A DNA stretch of 64,000 nt from Rusavskia elegans (Eukaryota > Ascomycota > Lecanoromycetes > Teloschistales > Teloschistaceae). The DNA is taken from NCBI GenBank assembly GCA_011316305.1, contig SAUG01000106.1:1-64000 (forward strand), written 5' to 3'. Below the pieces are notes generated by a model. That model saw nothing but the letters and a program-made list of their open reading frames with translations, searched no databases and had not been told where the DNA came from. Below are positions 1 to 11,047 of the stretch, piece by piece (the stretch's first letter is position 1; each line of letters starts with the position of its first letter). The translations under genes and the position numbers were made by a program.

Positions 1-66
1 TAACCCTAACCCTAACCCTAACCCTAACCCTAACCCTAACCCTAACCCTAACCCTAACCCTAACCC
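1..66. repeat. Telomere, (TAACCC)11
   Basis: Eleven uninterrupted copies of TAACCC (the C-rich strand of TTAGGG) open the window and stop at base 66, where the sequence turns into unique subtelomeric DNA. The orientation is that of a left chromosome end. TTAGGG is the usual telomere repeat of filamentous ascomycetes. Confidence 0.98.
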
Positions 67-599
67 ATTAGGACTAGCGCTCTTTTGTTATCCTAGGATT
101 ACGTCTAGCCTTTATAGTATCAAGGCTTTGGTTATCCTAGGATTACGTCCAGCCCTTACGGGATTAAGGGAGAAGCTCGTCCGGAATAAACTATAGTCTA
201 TGTATATCTGGCGAGAAGTATCGGTTTCCGAGTCTATAAGGTCTGCAGTTATTAGTTAAGTGGATGAACAGTAGGACGACGTAAAGATACCTTATGTCTA
301 TATCTATAGGTAACCTACCTTGGTACTCCTCCCTACTAGCGAAGGTTATCTTCCTTCGACCTAGTTAGATCTTTTTACGTCGGAGTATTTAGTAAACCGC
401 TAGATCTAAAGGACGTGGTCCTAGGATTATGTTATTAATAGGTATGGTCCTAGGGTTACGTTATTAACGTCGGCGCTAGTTACTTGCCGCGGACTGTAAT
501 CTGGTAATCTGTTATAACTGAGCTAGGTCTAATTCTTACTTCCGTCGTAGTCGAGAAGCTCGGGATTATCGGCTGGATTATCGTTATCGTTAAACCTCG

Positions 600-3460
600 C
601 CTCTTAAGCCTCTACTGCGACGGCCAGCTGATCTAGCTCCTAGTAGAAGACGTAGAGACGATCGGAGAATATTAGATCTAGTATACCGAGGGTACTATAA
701 TTATTAAGTAGATATAGCTTAAGTAGGAAGACCCGCCCTAGGATACTATATAAGGCAGTTTCCAGACTGCCGGTCCTAACGATATCGCTAAGTTTTTTCT
801 GGTTCCTTCTATCGCCGCGTCGCGTATATTCTACGTTATCGGCCTGGTCGACTAGAATCCTGGCTAAGTACTATCCGGTCCGAGCTGCTCTAGAAAGGCT
901 TTAGATTTCTTAGGCTCTCTTTATACTATATACTTGTTTCGCGGAGATTATTACAGCCAGATCGTTATAGTTAAACTGAGGGATAGTATATAGGATAGTA
1001 GAGGTAATATAAGGTATCTATTATAAAAAGGTTGAGCTATACTCGGTACTTCCGGCGTTAATAAGGTATCTATAGAGCTTGCGGATTAAGACCCGGAAAA
1101 ACGCGTATTCCTACTTCCGTTCCCGGCGATCTTTATGGTTATCCTACGCGAAAAGGGCCTACAGCTAATCTTTCTATAAGCCGGATTTAAAATACTAGCT
1201 AAAGTAGGAATTGTTGGATTTAGGGGACTAGCGAGCGAGGGTAATACGAGGAAATATCCCTCTTAGGAATCGTTATACGGCGGGGAAAGTTAATAGCTTA
1301 AGGCCTAACCGTTCCCGTTCGGTTAAGCGCTCTAGATATAGCTCTCGAGTCTCTTTCCGGACCTAGGCTGTAAGAGTTCTATACTGGCGGTTTTGCTCCT
1401 TATTAAGCTAAAGCGTATAGAGCTGCTGCTTTAGGATTTATAGTTTAGGCGCCCTTACGACTTCCTCGGCCTACTACTCGGTATCGACTATATTATCCGC
1501 TATCCGGTTAACTAGCTTATAGATAATATATTTATTATAGTCGACGAGTACGAGGTATACGGCGAGTTAAATAGATTTATAGCGACGACGCTGAAGTAAG
1601 GTAGTACGATTAGAGGAGGGTGCTGCCTAAGCTTCGTCTGCCTAGGAGCGAAGGCGGGCTTAGAAGAGAGCGAGGAACCGGTCTTATCCTATACGGATCC
1701 TGGTAATATTACGTATACCCTTAAACTTCTGCTGAAGCCTGTTTCTGATACCTAATTAGTAGATAATTCGAGCGTCGAAGGAAGGAATACCCTGCTAGAG
1801 GATTATATCCGGAGGATAAGAGACGATACTATACCGGTCTATTATCGTTTAGTATTATAAGCTAAGTCTAGTTACGTAAGCAGGGTCGGCGTCTGCTTCT
1901 ATATTATCCTCTTCTAAAATAGGGACTACGCGTACCCGTTTCGTCTGCTACTCCTTTCTTATAAAGGAAGGATATTACGCTGGTTCGGTTCCCCCTATAG
2001 CGAGACGTATAGTATTAATAGCGATATAAAGTATACTCCTATTAGCTCTTTATTCTTTCCGCGAAGCTGGGGATAGACCGGCTACCGGTACAGGTTGTAC
2101 CGCTAATGCTTCGAAGAGGAGAAGTTAAGTATTTAGAAAGGTCGAGATAAAGGCGATAATATCCCGGGTAGAGACGAGGGTATACGGTCGATAGAACTCC
2201 GCGGGGGGGTTAGAAACGTGGTCCTAGGGCTACGTTGGACCCGGCCTAGATAAAGGGTTCCGTAATATATTAGATAGGAGACGTAATAGCCGAACAGGAG
2301 CTATATCCGGCTATTAGCTTAAGTCTAATACTCGGAAAAGAGTAAGGCTAATCCGGTACTTATCCTATACCCTATAGCAGATATCCTTCTCGTACGCCTG
2401 CTTAAGGTATTCGTTAAGACGGCCTTTAATATATAAGAAGGCTTAAACCTGGCGATTACGGGAAAAAGGTTAGCTAAGGGGTAGATCTAGATAATCTTCG
2501 AAGCTGTTAGTACGTTATTAGAAGCGCGCCGCGGCGCGTTGCCTGTTACGAATCGGGTTATTTACGGCCTAATCGTCCTGTTCGGCTTATTTAAAAGCGA
2601 GGGCCTTAAGTTCGCGACTACTAAAGGGATAGATATCCTTAAGTAGTATAACTGAAAGATCTTTAATAGTATTGTAGGATTTATAGTAAGCTATAAGACT
2701 CTCGTAATAGAAGGGGTTGGATATAGTCAGCTCTATAGATATAGAGCCGAGGTCTCGAGTGAGATAGAACGGGTAGGTCGATACCTTAAGGCCTGCAGGC
2801 CTTTCGTCTAGATTCTAGAAATAATCCTTCTAAGCTTGGAGGCAGTATATATTACGAAGTAGAGTAATACTAGGATAGGGAGCTCTACTGCGAGTTTTAA
2901 TAAAATCGTTAAAGCCGAAGTCGAGGTAGGATTTATTAGGAGGAACGATCTCCTTAGATATATTATATTGGTAAGCTAGTATCTACTCTATAGCGCCTCG
3001 GGCTTCCTATAGCGAATCGTATATAATATCAGCTTTTAAGTTATAGGCCGATAGGACGAGGAAAAGCCCTTTAAACTCCTACGTAGTATTAGCGCGCCTT
3101 ACTACTTCTGCCTATAAAGGGTCGAGGCAGTTAGCCGGGATAGGGTAGTAGATATCTATAGGAGCTAATAATCTAAAGAAATATAGCTCCTGGTTAGTAG
3201 ATATACTGGTACGGGCGGTTTCGAAATTTTAAGAATAGCGGGCGGATATATATTTAGGGCAGGTTAATCGAATAGCGGGAAGAACGATTAAATCTATCTA
3301 GCCTAATTAAAGATCGTAACCTATATAGGTAGTATTCTATTCCGTTCGTATTATATTAGGGAAATATATATAGGTATTAAAGCTTCGCCCTCGGTCGGCA
3401 GAACTAAAGCTAATATATAGTTATTTAAGCTTGTGAATACTGTGGCTATAGATCGTAAAG
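600..3460 (-). pseudogene. RIP-destroyed copy of a large fungal hypothetical-protein gene
   Basis: On the minus strand one reading frame can be followed from about 3360 to about 600, and more weakly to the telomere. It is broken almost only by TAA/TAG, as expected when CAA, CAG and TGG codons are hit by RIP. Recognisable stretches include PNIIRTE, LVLSAYNLKADI (near 3050), FYYESLIAYY (near 2710), SSRELKALAFK (near 2620) and the charged LYLERLTERERLGLKLL (near 1310). From memory this order resembles a large, multi-copy, uncharacterised protein family of Dothideomycetes and Eurotiomycetes with a conserved SAHNLK-type motif; that match was not searched. I saw no helicase motifs, so I do not call it a telomere-linked RecQ helicase. 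The gene would be transcribed toward the telomere. Both ends are approximate, and no start codon or intact ORF survives. Confidence 0.55.
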
Positions 3461-3841
3461 CGCGGGTTCTATATAATACGTTAACGGAAAGGCGGGCAGA
3501 AGTACTAGTAAAATAGATAGAGGTAGACCGCTAGAGTTATAGGAGCGAGGATAATATTATCGATATTAGTAGTAGTACGGATCTAAAGGTCGTTTTATTC
3601 TTCTATTATAAGTCGTTCGAGTAAAGCCTTCTCGCTGCGGCTAATATTAAGGGAAGGTAGGATAGACTCCCTAGCGAGGAGAGCGCGCTAATTAATATTA
3701 CGGAAATCCGGGTAAGCAGGATCGTTACGCCGTAATATTACTAAACGGTATAAAAGCGGGAGGAATAAAGTAGACGAAACTTTCTAGGGACTAAATAATC
3801 TCTAATACGTAGCGAGTTTACCGAAGCTCCGAGCGTTAGGT

Positions 3842-4700
3842 AGAGGGTCGGGGCAGTAGCCAGCTAGAGTGTCTATTAGCGATCTAACGATAGATAGAGG
3901 TAGGAAGAAGGCTTACTATAATTATATAAGCGTCGAGAGGCCGTTATAAGGATTTTATTAGCCTATTTAAACTCTATAGGCCGTAGTTGCAGCGGCGGTA
4001 ATATAGGCGGTACCAACCGTGGTTATTACGGTAGTAATAACTCTATAGGCTGTAGTTATTGCCGCGGTAAGGTATTAGATAGCTGTAGCAGAAGTCCAGG
4101 TCTATTATCCAAGGGTATATAAGGAATCTATTTAGTACTTAAGTCGCTGCCGGAGACGGACAGGGCTCGAACGCCGCTTACAGGAACAGGATCCTTAACT
4201 TATACCGGAGACGTGGTTTATAACCCTTTATATAAGCGTCCTCCCCTATATCGGGCTATATTTATCGAGTGGGGAACTCTAATAGGAAGGGTAAGAGTTA
4301 ATACGTTACCGGCGAGGCGAAGTAAGGGACGCTTATTGCTCGGTAGTCGGTATAGGGTATTAACCTAGTAAAGTATATCGTTATTAGGGAGGCGATCTTC
4401 GACTCCGTAGGGTAGGATAACGATAGAGGGAAAGGTAGAAATAGATAGCGAAATCGAAGGTTTAGGTTATAGTTCTGCCGTAGGTAGAATAAGCCCCTAG
4501 GGCTTTCTACGCCGGACTGATCTATCGCTAGAGGAAGGTTCTAATTAAGCTGTCAGCTTCGATACGTAGCCCTAGGGTTATATCCTAGGGTCGATATAGA
4601 GTTTAAACGGGGTACGACGTAGTCCTAGGACTACGAAGGTCTACTTAGTACCGTAGTACGTACTAATAGATACCTTCGGGGCCTCGGTAGAGGGAATAGG
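3842..4700 (+). pseudogene. Possible RIP-damaged coding remnant, plus strand
   Basis: One plus-strand frame stays open apart from TAG/TAA codons from about 3842 to 4700. It reads as an Ala/Val-rich stretch followed by a charged segment (SRCRRRTGLERRLQEQDP near 4150) and a hydrophobic one (TWFITLYISVLPYIGLYLSS near 4215). It lies upstream of, and divergent from, the large minus-strand pseudogene. The minus frames here are also partly open, so strand and identity are uncertain. No family was recognised. Confidence 0.25.
4618..4635. repeat. Perfect 18-bp palindrome CGTAGTCCTAGGACTACG
   Basis: The sequence equals its own reverse complement over 18 bases. The same core (GTCCTAGG followed by TTACGT or CTACGT) occurs as imperfect copies at 91-104, 135-148, 417-432, 446-461 and 2219-2234, so it is a recurring element of this subtelomere. 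Confidence 0.8.
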
Positions 4701-6012
4701 AGGAGTAAGGGCGGCGGCCGGAACTGCCTAAGATTTTTGGTTCGAGGCCTTCTTTACCTTAAATATTATTTTATAACCCTTGGCCGCTTCCTTCCTCTCT
4801 TCCTCCGTCTAGTATTTTTTAGACCTACCTCGAGGTATTTTAGGTAGTTAGATAGACGTATTACGCTCCGGTAGAAGTGCTCAGCGCTAGACTTCGAAAT
4901 TGCGAAGGGGGTTAACCGGTAAGAAGTATTATTAGGCGGTTCCGATAGAGAGAAAGGAGGAATAGATATCTGACTTGCGCGACGCAAGGATACAAGAAGT
5001 CGGCTATTATTATATAACGGGAAAGGACCGTTACTAATATTACTAGGGAATACGTAAGTTAGGTTTTAATTACGAGTACGAAGTAACAAATAGGAAGTAG
5101 GAAAACCCGTTACTTTAACGTTCGACGTCTAGATTAGGCGGTAAAAGTAGGGAACTAGTACTCTATCGGGAATAATAGGTCCCCCCCGGTATATAGAGCG
5201 GATTATAGGCTAGTACGCTTTAACTTTCGTTAGGGACTCGTTATAGAGCCAGCGGGCTTTTTTACCTATTTAAATAAGAGATAGCCGCCTAGACAGATCG
5301 TTAATAGTACCGTAGTAGAAGAGAGGCCTATAGCAGGCTTTATAATAATAAAGAATAGAACTAGGTAGTACCTAGAGTTTTAGATTATTAACGAACGGCC
5401 TGCTGCTTTATATACTACCGTCTTTATCGTATAGTATTACGTTCCTGTTTAACGGCAGCGGGGAGTTATCTGCAACCTATATTAAAGGTTAGGTAGGCTA
5501 GTAATAGCTTCGCTAAACTTAAGAAGGAGCTAGTAAAGGTAGAATAGAAGGAGCGAGGGTAGAAATAGGAAATTCGCGTAGAACCTGCCGCCTTATAGAA
5601 AAGTAAAGGGTAAGACCTTTAACTAATTAATTGCTACTTTTAAATCTTCTTGACGCGTATATATACAGATAACTATATAGGTTACTATTAGATTAATTAG
5701 ACGATTAAATCTTCCCGGCGATTAATTAGATAATTAAATCTTCCCTTACCCTAAGCGATAATTATACTAGCGGTAGCGGCGGGAAGCGGCAGGAAGCAGG
5801 ATTTAGACGAATATTAAAACCAACAGCGACTGTATAGTTAGATATACCACGAACTATTATAATTATTTTAGTTCTGAAAGCTGGAGGTTTATTATAAGAC
5901 GATTCTATAGAACTTTCGTACCGGAACGGTATTAATAGGACGATATTAATATACGGTACGACCGACCGATATTAACCAAGTCCTACAGGATACCCGCCTA
6001 ACCCTGACCCTC

Positions 6013-7543
6013 CGCACCGTACAATAATTATAAAGAAATTAAAAACTTAGATAAAAAATTTAAAGAAGGTAGAAAAGTTTAAAAAATAAAAATCTAAAAG
6101 AAATACTATTTTTTTTTTAATAATTTACTATAAAATATAATAAAAATAGAAAAATAATTTAATAGCTTTAAATAAACTATATTAGAAAGATATACTAGAA
6201 CGTAATAAGGGCTATAGATAAAATTAAATACTATAAACAAAATTAAATAGATTAAAATAAAGAAATACCGGACCTAATACTAAATATTTAATTAAAAAAT
6301 AATAAATTTAACTAGTATCTATTTATATTATTATAGGATAAAATAGTAGCTTAAGAATTAAATTTAGCTAGACTATTAGAAGAATCTAAAGTAATTTATA
6401 ATATAGATATATAAATTAGACGCCGAAAATAGTAGAAAAAAAGCTTTTTATTAAATCTTTTTTAGGAACCTGTAGTTTCTAAGAGTTAAAAAAAATTAAA
6501 CTTTTTTAAAAATTAAATTAGATTATCCGAATTAAATATAGATATTAATTTAATAGATACCTTTTACGCGGCTAGTATAAAACTAATAGAGAAATAAAAT
6601 ATAACCGGATTATTAATTTTATTAAAATAAAGGAATACGCGTTACTTTTAAATAATAAAATTACATTTATATTTATCTAAAACGCGATAATAAGTAATAA
6701 AATATTTTTATTTATTAAAGAGTCGGCGGAGATCCGACTTCTAGATAAGATATTTATTACGAATTTCTTTTTTAAAATTAAGGAAGGATTCGATATAATA
6801 ACGAGCTTCGGAATATTTATTAAAAATATCCGCGATATTATAAAGAAGTTTATTTTTCGGAGATCGTAGGATTTCTAAACCCGAGTATATTTACTATAAA
6901 TATTTCTATTAACTTCGACTTTATATTCTTTTAAAAGATTACGGGTAATTAATAAATAGAGAAAAAATATTATAATCTTTTTTAACTAGATATAGTAGAA
7001 AGATTTTAGTCGGTTTTCTTTTTAAAAATATATAATAAAGATATTAATAAAAAAAAAAAAAAAAGTAAAAGAAACCTTTTTTATATTTTATAGACGGATT
7101 TTATACTAGATAAAAAGCGATATAGAAAGGGCTATATTATATTTATAATTTTATAGAAGTTCTTTAGAAAATTAGTTAAATAAATAAATCTAATTATCTA
7201 TAGCCGCCTATAGCTATTAGAGCCGCTTTTTCTAATAGGAATTTTAATAGACAGCTATCTATCGGCTTTTATAGCTACTTTTACTATATATATTACTTAT
7301 TATTTTTATAGATCGTTTCTTTTATTAGTTATTAATATAATTATTAAATATATCTCTACTATTCTTTTCTTAATTATTTTATAATAAAGATATTTTATAA
7401 TATTATAACTATATCTTTATAGATTAATAGAATTAGTTATACTAATCTATACTAGGATTCCTTTACTATTTAATAGCTCGAACTACGTCTACGGCTATAG
7501 CTAGGCTCGAACGTAACGCCTTCTGATATACAGAGACGTTATA
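6013..7543 (+). mobile_element. 5'-truncated LTR element E (gag-type, same family as D)
   Basis: From about 6013 the sequence aligns by eye with the 3' half of element D (about 32400-33468), including the shared runs AACGCGATAATAA, CTCGGAATATTTATTAAAAA and AGGATTTCTA. It ends in a 409-bp LTR at 7135-7543 (TATTATATTTATAA... to ...GACGTTATA). No left LTR is present; the left break abuts the subtelomeric block, so the element is 5' truncated. All frames are closed by RIP. Like D, it shows no reverse transcriptase in the part next to the 3' LTR. Confidence 0.75.
7135..7543 (+). repeat. 3' LTR of element E
   Basis: This 409-bp LTR matches the 411-bp LTRs of elements A, B and D, sharing the CTATAGCCGCCTATAGC block near the start and the CTACGTCTACGGCTATAG block near the end. 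It finishes GACGTTATA (ancestrally ...TTACA). Confidence 0.8.
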
Positions 7544-8709
7544 TCGAAATCCGATCCGACGGTCAATTTAATCCGACGGCCAGTCTATTAATCTACGTAT
7601 ATAGTATAAAGATTATACGATATAGTTAAAAATTTAGTATTTCGATAAAATTATTTATTAAATAAAATAGTTACTAAAGATTTTAATTATCTAATTAATT
7701 AGCTTGCGTACGCTTTATTTTATATAGTAAAGTTTGACGAAATATAAAATATTTTAGTAGTATTATAGAAAGTGCGGATTATAACCCGTTAATTGCTTTC
7801 TTCTAAAAAGTTGGTTACCGTATATTAAAGCGTGGTTCTATACTTCTGTTCACGTTGGCTGGTTTGTCTCCGAACGATAAAAAGGGTTTGACAGGGTTTT
7901 ACTAGAATATAAATATAAACTGAACAGCTTTCGACTTGCTTTTACGTTATCTAGATGCAGCAGTTTAGAAACCCTAGGTATAAGATTCCTTAAGGTCGGA
8001 GCAGGTAGTAGTGATTTATACTTATCTTTTAAAAAGAACTACTTCGAGGACCCCCCGCTGGTATAGAAAGTATCCTTTCCTTCTTCGACGAGGCGCGTGA
8101 AGGCACGAAATCGTCTAAGCCCTTATGCTCTGAGTATCGGGCATGTTCCTGTTAATTTAAGGCTATAGTGCGGGGAAATATAATATACTGATAGTAGAAA
8201 TGGTCCTCTATGCTACCGGCAATCAATATCTAAAAGGCTCCCTTCTTCTCCTTTATCGTTACCCGCTAATTATACTGAACTGTCAGCCCATCAACCAAGC
8301 CCAGAGCACGATCCAAGTCGGCAAGAGTAATGAGGATGGGTTATAACTAGTGGGCAATTTTTCTCCTTATAACGGCTTAACAATGAGTATAGGAATTGCC
8401 ACACAACCACGAAGATCATCGAGTTTGACCTTAGATTACGTGCTCCGGTGAGTGTGCCATTTTCAGCGTTCAACGACGGCGTGACGATCCACTCTATTTG
8501 ATTATCTTTGGGCTAACAATACTAAAGATGACTACAGCGTCTTTCCAGAATTCCTTTAAACCAACGAATTCGAATTACTTAAGCCAGCAAAAACCACCAC
8601 CGCTCATCGGAAATAAAGGCGCGGGGACGGAATAAGTAACCATAAGGACTTCACCTGAAGCTGCCATCGCCATCTCTTCACCCTCGATTCCAAACATTCC
8701 TATCTCGAT
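7544..8709. other. Transition from AT-rich to gene island 1
   Basis: Up to about 7790 the sequence is AT-rich and RIP-scarred. Beyond that, composition becomes normal. I see no supported gene here; a 60-codon minus-strand ORF at 8291-8473 has no signal peptide or domain and is probably chance. The stretch forms the 3' flank of the gene ending at 8710. Confidence 0.6.
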
Positions 8710-9354
8710 CTAACACCCATACCGAATCCTCAACCCCGCCTGCGGCCCCGAAAAATAATTCACACTCCCCGCCGCAGGACTATCATTCGTGATACTAAAC
8801 CTCAAATTAATCGTCGGCCTACAGACCACCGAATTAATAAAGAAAACCCTCGGCGTTGTCGCATCCGCCCCCGTCGGCAACGTAAACGTTCCGATCAGAC
8901 TGCCCGTCTGCCCATTCGTACTCCCCCACGTCGGGTACTCTGACACCTCTCCACCCGGGAAAGTAAGGCTCGGCAAATCGCCGTTGATGGCGAAGACGTC
9001 GATCCTTGTGTTGCCGCTGGCGGTATACCTGGAATCCGGGACGAAGTTGAATTCAATGTTGTAGGGGCCTCTGCCCGCAGGTGGGCAGGGGATGTTTTTG
9101 AAGGAGGCGATGAGATCGCGTTCGTTGACGTTGTTGGCTTCTTGTTGAGTTGCGAAGGAGAATTCGCCGGAGGGGAAGAAGGGACCTAGGCCGGAGGTTT
9201 GGTTGGTGAATTGCTCTTCCTCGTATATTTGGTAGAAGTTTGAGGGGTGTTGGATTGTGCCGCAGACTTGGTTGGAAGGGGTTGCTGGAGCGCTGGTGAT
9301 GAGGGGGGAGAAGATGAGGAGAGGGAGTAGGAGGTGAGTGTTGGTGTTCAACAT
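8710..9354 (-). CDS. Small secreted protein, But2-like
   Basis: Single-exon gene of 214 aa. The frame is open upstream to 9654, but the ATG at 9354-9352 was chosen because it places a typical signal peptide (MLNTNTHLLLPLLIFSPLI, likely cut after TSA) exactly at the N-terminus. The mature protein has four cysteines (CGTIQH, NIPCPP, SVVCRP and a C-terminal Cys), enough for two disulfides, and a beta-rich, Thr/Ser/Gly-rich body ending GLRIRYGC. That ending and the Cys spacing resemble the fungal But2 C-terminal-like domain often found in secreted proteins of plant-associated ascomycetes; I infer this from memory. It is probably exported to the cell surface or medium. The next gene (10203-11047) has the same orientation and is also secreted. 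There are no RIP stops. Confidence 0.7.
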   Translation of the reverse strand: MLNTNTHLLLPLLIFSPLITSAPATPSNQVCGTIQHPSNFYQIYEEEQFTNQTSGLGPFFPSGEFSFATQQEANNVNERDLIASFKNIPCPPAGRGPYNIEFNFVPDSRYTASGNTRIDVFAINGDLPSLTFPGGEVSEYPTWGSTNGQTGSLIGTFTLPTGADATTPRVFFINSVVCRPTINLRFSITNDSPAAGSVNYFSGPQAGLRIRYGC

Positions 9355-10202
9355 GACGGATTCTGGGAGCTTTTGACAAAGAAGGGTAAACGGGAAGTTG
9401 AGGAGGATGTTTAGGTGTTGGGAGGAGATGCTGGAGACTTTATTAGTCCTGGAATACCACTTCATCTCAATTGTGGGTGAGACACCGACCTTTAAATGTG
9501 TTTCCTTGGACCTGAGAAATACGGGAGAAGCCATGGCATGAGACCTGTACACATGGTCCATCATGCGGACGACCATACAATTCCGAGGGGACAAGCAAAC
9601 AGAGTGGTAGTGGCGGGTTACATCGCTGCGACCTCTTCGGCAAGCCAAGGACATATACGAAGAGGGGGAATCTTGTAGAGACTACAGTAGATCTCCGGGA
9701 CATCACCAATCATGAACGAATTTGACATTCCACTAAGATGAACCTATTGAAGGTCTTCTCGAACTTTCCCTCCTACCCTCGTGTGAAGTGGGCGCCCCTC
9801 ACGTTAGGTCATTACTATGTTATGGTACTGAATCAAGTTGTGAGATTCGGCTATCTACCGTAGTCATTGCTAATACTTGTACGAGATGGAAGACACGACG
9901 TCTGGTTTCGCGCTTCGGATTCAGATTGCGCCTCCTTGTGGTTGATCTTTAATTTTGCCGAGCCGAGGGAGGCAAGCTCGTTCGTCTCCAGTACGGACGA
10001 CCTCAACAATTCGACTATTAAAACGGACGGTAGGTGCCGTCTTACGACTTTCCAGCGAAGCGCCAGTTACGAGATAGATTATTTTTAGATGGATGTTGAA
10101 TAAGCTTATGAAGGAATGTTCGGTTTTCCTGCCAGTCATCAAAAGAACATTACCTCCATCACAACTTCTCAATCCCACCCTCTCCACTTCTCAATCCCAC
10201 CC
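9355..10202. other. Intergenic spacer between two secreted-protein genes
   Basis: About 850 bp of normal composition. It contains the promoter of the downstream minus-strand gene (a TTTAAA lies at 9491-9496, about 140 bp before its ATG) and the 3' flank of the upstream gene. Short ORFs on both strands show no recognisable product. Confidence 0.5.
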
Positions 10203-11047
10203 TCAAACATTACTCCGCCCCACAACAACATTATCAATAATAATCTCCGGCGCGATATCCGGGCCCGGACTCAACCACTCAAACTGCAGCACCGTCGGAT
10301 TCGCCGTCGCCGTGAACCCCGCCCCAAACTCCCTATAAACATACGAGTACGGCGATGATTGCGTGCACGCATTCAGCGTATTGACAACCTGCCCGTTGAT
10401 CCGCAACCTCAGGACACCGTTGTAGGTAGGTCCACATCCGCCCACATAAGTCCTCCAAGTCGCCGCATAAGTCTGGCCCACCGTGACTGGGATGTTTTGG
10501 CTGAGGGTGGATGGAACACCGCTCTGCGCCCCAGCCTGATACTGCAAGCACCGAAAAGCCGTATACGAATTATCACCCACATGATAAACGTCGCACTGCG
10601 CAAAAGAAGTCTGATTCAGGGACCAATTGACGATACTACCACCATTACACTCAAAGCCTCCATTCTTGACGATGTTGATGGAGGGTGTGGGCGCACAGGT
10701 ATTGGAGGAGGTGGTTGTTGTAGTTGTTGCAGTGGGGTTGCAAGAGCAGGCGGAGCTGATGCGGCCAAACTGCGATTGGCAGCCGGGGGCGATGGCTTTG
10801 TTGGGGAAGCCGGTGGTCTGGGTGTTGATGGTTGTGGTGTAGGTGGCGCAGAAGGCGGAGTTGGAGGTGTAGACTGGGCCAGTGGTTGTGGCGAAAAGGG
10901 CGCGGTAGCAGCTGGAGGAGGGATATTGTCAGTATATGTCGTTGGGTCAATTCGTGGAGGGGAAGTAGCAGACTTGTCAGCGTTGCATTTCGCCGTCGCT
11001 AATCCTGGCGCAAGGACGCCGCACAGAAGCACGACAAGGCTCAACAT
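10203..11047 (-). CDS. Secreted Cys-rich protein with C-terminal CBM-like domain
   Basis: Two-exon gene of 260 aa: exon 1 11047-10974, intron 10973-10912 (62 nt, GTCTGC...CTCCAG with ACTGAC as branch site), exon 2 10911-10203. Splicing joins KCNAD to NCYRALFATTT and restores one frame to the stop. The start gives a clear signal peptide (MLSLVVLLCGVLAPGLATA). After it come a cysteine-rich segment (KCNADNCYRAL, AFCATY, GCQSQFG, SACSCNP), a Thr/Ser linker near residues 85-95, and a domain starting NIVKNGGFECNGG and ending IIIDNVVVG. The INxVxNGGFE opening and IxIDNVxV ending are typical of CenC-like (CBM4/9-type) carbohydrate-binding beta-sandwiches in fungal secreted proteins. Likely a secreted wall- or glycan-binding protein; the ligand is unknown. 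No RIP damage. Confidence 0.8.

Larger units (their letters stand above)
67..5990. other. Subtelomeric RIP-scarred block with recurrent CCTAGG motifs
   Basis: The whole block is visibly depleted in CA and TG and rich in TA, yet keeps many CG, CC and GG dinucleotides, so it is less AT-rich than the transposon blocks further in. Apart from the two coding remnants listed, 4700-5990 holds no gene I can support. Variants of GGTCCTAGGATTACGT recur near 91, 135, 417, 446, 2219, 4571 and 4618. Confidence 0.7.

Noticed and set aside
600..3460. Telomere-linked RecQ helicase
   Set aside because: The position fits, but I could not find Walker A, DEAH/DECH or other helicase motifs in the preserved minus frame.
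67..5990. A set of short functional genes
   Set aside because: Only one ORF above 60 codons exists, and the long frames are broken by RIP-type stops.
10651..10950. 99-codon minus ORF rich in His, Pro and Leu
   Set aside because: It is an out-of-frame shadow of the CBM-like gene, whose spliced frame has a signal peptide and domain structure.
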